A DNA stretch of 64,000 bases from NCBI GenBank assembly GCA_965276955.1, contig CBDIBP010000020.1, forward strand, positions 87,344 to 151,343, written 5' to 3'. Shown here piece after piece: positions 60,396-64,000 of this stretch; the stretch's first letter is position 1; every line of letters starts with the position of its first letter. A program made the translations under genes and the position numbers. Under the pieces are notes generated by a model that made no database searches, was not told the origin of the DNA, and saw nothing but the letters and a program-made list of their open reading frames with translations. Origin of the DNA: JABDEZ01 sp965276955. GTDB taxonomy: Bacteria; Bacteroidota; Bacteroidia; Chitinophagales; Chitinophagaceae.

Positions 60396-62969
60396 ATGAG
60401 GCATAATTATTGTTCATATATAATACAAAGAAGGCTTCTTTATAAAGCCATATCATCTATGCGGCGACGGTTACGCTTGTTTGTTATTGTTTCAAGTAGT
60501 GTTGCAGGCTTCTTGCTTGTGCTATGGTTTGTATTGGCATGGTACATACAGCAGCATAAAAAAGAGTTGCTCAACAGTATTACCCAGCAACTGAACAAGA
60601 ATATACAAGGCTCTCTGCAAATAGAAGATATGGAACCCTCCTTCCTGGTTACCCTACCCTATTTTTCAGTTAGGTTAAAGAATGTATCGCTGCACGATAG
60701 TATGTGGACCCACCACCACCACGACCTCCTTACAGCTGGCAGGATCTATGTGCAGCTCAACCCCTTATCATTATTACAACGAAAGCCTACTATACACCAG
60801 GTCACTATAAGCAACGGCACCATGTACCTGTTCACAGATAGCACGGGCTATACTAATGCATATTTGCTGCAGCGCAAAGATACTACTGGTATCAAGGCCA
60901 GGAACCCTGCAGTTTTTAAGAGATTGTTACTCGAGGATATGAGGATCGTTTACGATGATAAAATAAAACACAAACTCTTCGACTTCGGTATAGATAAACT
61001 TTCGGGCAAGATAGAATATAACGATACCGGGTGGGCATTGAAGACATTGGTAAAGACCCGTATAAGGCAGCTTACTTTCAATACTAACAAGGGCAGTTTC
61101 CTTAAAAATAAATACCTGACCCTGAATGTAGTGTTCGATTACAACTATGCTGCAAAAACATTGCAGATGCCCACGCAGGCTTTGTACCTCGATGACCATT
61201 TGTATCGCACATCAGCAGTGTTCACTTTCACAGATGTACCACAGTTCGAAATAAATGTGCAAACAAAACAGATCATGTTCCGCGATGCCGCAGGCCTCAC
61301 CGCACCCAACATAGCACATCATTTCGATAGCTTTGATTTTGCAAAACCTGTAGATGTCAACACAATAATAAAAGGGCATATGGCCTACAGGGATACTCCA
61401 CTGGTTATAGTAAAGTGGCACATCCGCAACAACACTATGTTCACTCCAGCTGGCAATATAGAAAAGTGCAGCCTCGACGGGGCTTTTACCAATGAGGCAG
61501 TAGCAGGCGGCAACCATACCGACTACAATTCCGAACTCAACATTTCTCATTTAACAGGTGTGTATCAGGGCGTGCCCTTCAGTGCCGATACTGTGCATGT
61601 CAGCAACCTTAAGATACCTACCCTGTATTGCCATATCAGATCGGCATTTCCTATCAGGCAGCTCAATATGCTCACCGGTTCCGAGACCGTTAACTTTGAT
61701 GGCGGCAAAGCTGAGGCCGATATTGTGTACAAAGGGGGTATCACCGAAGATGACACTACCCACCCCTACATAAAAGGCTATGCACGTATAGAAGATGCAG
61801 GCATCACCTACCTTCCCCGCAATACCGTATTTACAAATGTGAACGCCCTACTATTGTTCGATGGCACTGACCTCTTCATCAGAGACGTGCACCTCAAAAG
61901 CGCGCGCAGCACACTGGCCATGAATGGTACCGTACGCAATTTCCTGAATCTCTACTTCAACTCCCCAAACAAGATATTGGTCGATTGGAATATCAAAAGT
62001 CCATTCATTGACCTTACGGAATTCAGCTCTTTCTTTAAGAAGCGAAAAACATACGCCAACCCTATAGTACGCCATTATCAGAAACTGCGTATCATCCGCA
62101 AGCTTGATGTGGTCTTGGACGCCTGCAATGTGAGTATGCAGGTACAGGTAGATAAATTGCTGTACAGAACATTTGCCGCATCAAATATCAATGCCAACAT
62201 ATTGCTCACACATTCCGGCATCAACGTCCAGCATATTACGTTAGCACATGCAGGTGGCACACTTAGCATGTCCGGCAATATCGATCAGCTTAACCAGGGC
62301 ACCCGTAGTGTCAATATACATGCACTGATAAACAAGGTATATATCGACCAGACATTCCTTGCATTTGCCGACTTTGGGCAGGACGCAATAAAGCATCAGA
62401 ACATCCAGGGTATACTCACCGCAAAGATAGATCTGGAAGGCACTATGGATGAAAATGCCCGCATACTGCACAACTCCATGCAGGGCACAGTTGATTTCCA
62501 GATAGATAATGGAGCCCTTATCAATTTTGAACCGTTGCAGAATTTAAGCAAGTATATCTTCAAAAAACGCAACCTCGCCTATGTCACTTTCGGCAGCGTG
62601 AAGAATAAGTTGATAATAGATAAAGACAAGATCATTATACCATCGATGCTGGTACATACCAGCGCACTCAATTTCAAGATCGATGGCGTGTACTCCCCCC
62701 CTAAGAACACTGATATTAATATGGAGGTGCCGCTGCGCAACCCTAAAGAAGACAGCCTAGCAGCAAGCCATGGCAGCCTGAAAAAAGGCTGGCAAAAAGG
62801 TATTATCCTCTACATGAAAGCTACCAATAGCGATGACGGCAAACTAAAGATAGGTTGGGACAGATCGAAAGGCCTGCTAAAAAATGCCGGCAAGGAAGAG
62901 CGTATGGAACGAAAGGAAAAACGTAAAGAAAGAAGGGAACAAAGAAGATCTAAACACATTAGCAAATAA
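60396..62969 (+). CDS. AsmA-like large envelope protein
   Basis: The frame gives 857 residues. An alternative ATG at 60459 (MRRRLRLFVIVSSSVAGF) places the membrane helix directly at the N-terminus and is perhaps the better start. After the helix comes a long beta-rich periplasmic region with AsmA-type segments (LPYFSVRLKNVSLHDS, then LLLEDMRIVYDD, LLFDGTDLFIRDVHLKSA, GTVDFQIDNGALINFEPLQN). It ends in a highly basic/acidic Lys-Arg-Glu tail. AsmA-like proteins form bridge-like conduits that move lipids between membranes. It follows the SanA-like gene by 34 bases and may be co-transcribed. Confidence 0.85.
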   Translation: MRHNYCSYIIQRRLLYKAISSMRRRLRLFVIVSSSVAGFLLVLWFVLAWYIQQHKKELLNSITQQLNKNIQGSLQIEDMEPSFLVTLPYFSVRLKNVSLHDSMWTHHHHDLLTAGRIYVQLNPLSLLQRKPTIHQVTISNGTMYLFTDSTGYTNAYLLQRKDTTGIKARNPAVFKRLLLEDMRIVYDDKIKHKLFDFGIDKLSGKIEYNDTGWALKTLVKTRIRQLTFNTNKGSFLKNKYLTLNVVFDYNYAAKTLQMPTQALYLDDHLYRTSAVFTFTDVPQFEINVQTKQIMFRDAAGLTAPNIAHHFDSFDFAKPVDVNTIIKGHMAYRDTPLVIVKWHIRNNTMFTPAGNIEKCSLDGAFTNEAVAGGNHTDYNSELNISHLTGVYQGVPFSADTVHVSNLKIPTLYCHIRSAFPIRQLNMLTGSETVNFDGGKAEADIVYKGGITEDDTTHPYIKGYARIEDAGITYLPRNTVFTNVNALLLFDGTDLFIRDVHLKSARSTLAMNGTVRNFLNLYFNSPNKILVDWNIKSPFIDLTEFSSFFKKRKTYANPIVRHYQKLRIIRKLDVVLDACNVSMQVQVDKLLYRTFAASNINANILLTHSGINVQHITLAHAGGTLSMSGNIDQLNQGTRSVNIHALINKVYIDQTFLAFADFGQDAIKHQNIQGILTAKIDLEGTMDENARILHNSMQGTVDFQIDNGALINFEPLQNLSKYIFKKRNLAYVTFGSVKNKLIIDKDKIIIPSMLVHTSALNFKIDGVYSPPKNTDINMEVPLRNPKEDSLAASHGSLKKGWQKGIILYMKATNSDDGKLKIGWDRSKGLLKNAGKEERMERKEKRKERREQRRSKHISK

Positions 62970-62992
62970 TACTTTGAACAAGCGCAGGCATT

Positions 62993-63616
62993 CTATTGTT
63001 TTTCCTGGCTACTTTCTTCTACCATTATATGGCGATGGCGCGGTTTTAACCTTAACCGTCCGAATAGTATGCTGCCTTCCACTTCTACCGATGAACTGTA
63101 ATAATTAATGAACGATGTTAGGCCCAGCTTAAGACCAAAACTCGGAATAAGCGGGAACTCTGCACTCGGACTTAATACAACACCTCCTATGAACGAACGG
63201 ACATTGTCATACTCATAATTGCTGCCAAAATATCCACCATATGTATAACTATAGTTTTCCGGCTTTGTCAGTGTACCCATACCTAACCCTCCTTGTAGGG
63301 TAAAACGTACACGCTTCTGGTCAGGGACTACGAAGGTCTTACCATACATAAGGGTAACGATGCTCATGGAAATATTAGGAAGACTTCCTAACAATCCTGC
63401 ATGATAATCAGGAGGAATATCCGATGCTCTGCGTCCATAAAAATAGTAGCCTACAGTAGCCAGGTGATCTTGCAAGAAAAGTACATTCAGGGCAAGTTTG
63501 CCGCTCCCACCAGTACCTGCTCCACCACCCACTTCACCATATATAAAAACAGGGTCCGTTTGTGCCTGGCAGGGAAAAGAAAATAGTAGCAAAAAAAGAA
63601 GGACAATGTTCTTCAT
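62993..63616 (-). CDS. putative outer-membrane beta-barrel protein
   Basis: This 207-residue exported protein has a signal peptide ending CQAQ and alternating amphipathic strands (FIYGEVGGGAGTG, VRFTLQGGLGMGTL, FGLKLGLTSFINYYS), consistent with a small 8-10-stranded barrel. It ends SILFGRLRLKPRHR. No family is recognised. It converges with the AsmA-like gene (23 bases) with no clear hairpin, and the next gene upstream is a related-looking barrel. Confidence 0.7.
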   Translation of the reverse strand: MKNIVLLFLLLFSFPCQAQTDPVFIYGEVGGGAGTGGSGKLALNVLFLQDHLATVGYYFYGRRASDIPPDYHAGLLGSLPNISMSIVTLMYGKTFVVPDQKRVRFTLQGGLGMGTLTKPENYSYTYGGYFGSNYEYDNVRSFIGGVVLSPSAEFPLIPSFGLKLGLTSFINYYSSSVEVEGSILFGRLRLKPRHRHIMVEESSQEKQ

Positions 63617-63663
63617 ACATAGATAAGGTTACCTAAAAATAATGAAAATTGCAATACCAAAAG

Positions 63664-64000
63664 TTACTCCTTACCCGTTTGCATATTTGACATTGCTGGT
63701 ATTTTATGCTTACGCCTCACCAAACCATACATAGCACCAAAGCTTACTGTAAATGTCTGGTGATAAGCATTTGCTATAAATGTGACACCCGATCTCAGCC
63801 CCCAATGGCGGGTAACAGCCCATTCTGTTTCAGGGTTAATGATGATCCCCAACGGGTAACGCTCAGCAACATCATAGTCGTAATGATAGCCATAGGGATA
63901 AGTGGTCGTTCTCGTAGATATTTGTTTAAAGTGCTCGGGAGTCTGGGCATCACCAAAAGCTATCCCGCCTTTCAGCGCAAACCTGAGCCTATCTGTCGAG
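63664..64000 (-). CDS. putative outer-membrane beta-barrel protein, C-terminal part
   Basis: The frame is open to the window edge, so the N-terminus is missing. The 112 visible residues include GGIAFGDAQTPEHFK, WGLRSGVTFIANAYHQ and TVSFGAMYGLVRRKHK, alternating strands like an outer-membrane barrel, ending in a polar tail. The end (GAMYGLVRRKHK) resembles that of the neighbouring gene (SILFGRLRLKPRHR), suggesting a distant paralogue. Same direction, 47-base gap. Confidence 0.65.
   Translation of the reverse strand, partial: STDRLRFALKGGIAFGDAQTPEHFKQISTRTTTYPYGYHYDYDVAERYPLGIIINPETEWAVTRHWGLRSGVTFIANAYHQTFTVSFGAMYGLVRRKHKIPAMSNMQTGKE

Overview
The window reads as chromosome of a Bacteroidota bacterium, probably close to the Chitinophagales. 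The evidence is ten secreted proteins ending in type IX secretion (T9SS) sorting domains (eight type A, two type B/CHU_C), a TonB receptor, an S46 dipeptidyl-peptidase, GH92, TAnnTTTG-type -7 boxes and the absence of Shine-Dalgarno sequences. Several genes suggest cold life: a tandem-domain ice-binding protein, a cold-shock protein and a divergent fatty-acid desaturase. No tRNA, rRNA, insertion sequence, prophage or CRISPR array was seen.

Left part (1-28 kb). The end of an RND efflux pump is followed by metZ. A leftward operon then encodes a DPP11-like S46 peptidase, a small exported protein and an Asp-box propeller protein. Next come a type B T9SS protein, a muconolactone-isomerase-like protein, and an AhpC/AhpD pair. 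A leftward pair follows: a double DUF3494 ice-binding protein and an OmpA-family porin broken by a one-base homopolymer frameshift. After a gene-poor AT-rich stretch come a DUF922 metalloprotease, mnmH-selD (2-selenouridine in tRNA), a GH92 mannosidase, a subtilase, a cupin-type anti-sigma protein and a rhomboid protease.

Middle (28-53 kb). This is a block of leftward surface-protein genes. It holds a small PID-CTERM-like protein, a 1783-residue and a 2426-residue T9SS protein (the latter with 14 Ig-like repeats of about 89 residues), an anchor-J protein, a secreted PLD-family protein, an anchor-L/CHU_C protein, a GATase-like protein, and a DUF5689 lipoprotein with its TonB receptor. A secreted endonuclease/exonuclease/phosphatase (EEP) is divergent from the receptor. 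The receptor, OB-fold-like lipoprotein, EEP nuclease and PLD protein together suggest extracellular nucleic-acid scavenging.

Right part (54-64 kb): cspA-like gene, desaturase, K+-dependent membrane pyrophosphatase, ECF sigma/anti-sigma pair, SanA-like protein, AsmA-like protein and two outer-membrane barrel proteins.

The most unusual regulatory signal is a pair of ATGTTA direct repeats exactly 22 bp apart upstream of three genes: both giant T9SS proteins and the TonB receptor. In each case the pair sits in fixed helical phase to a -7-like box that has no -33 box. This looks like an undescribed operator, possibly for an OmpR/PhoB-type regulator.
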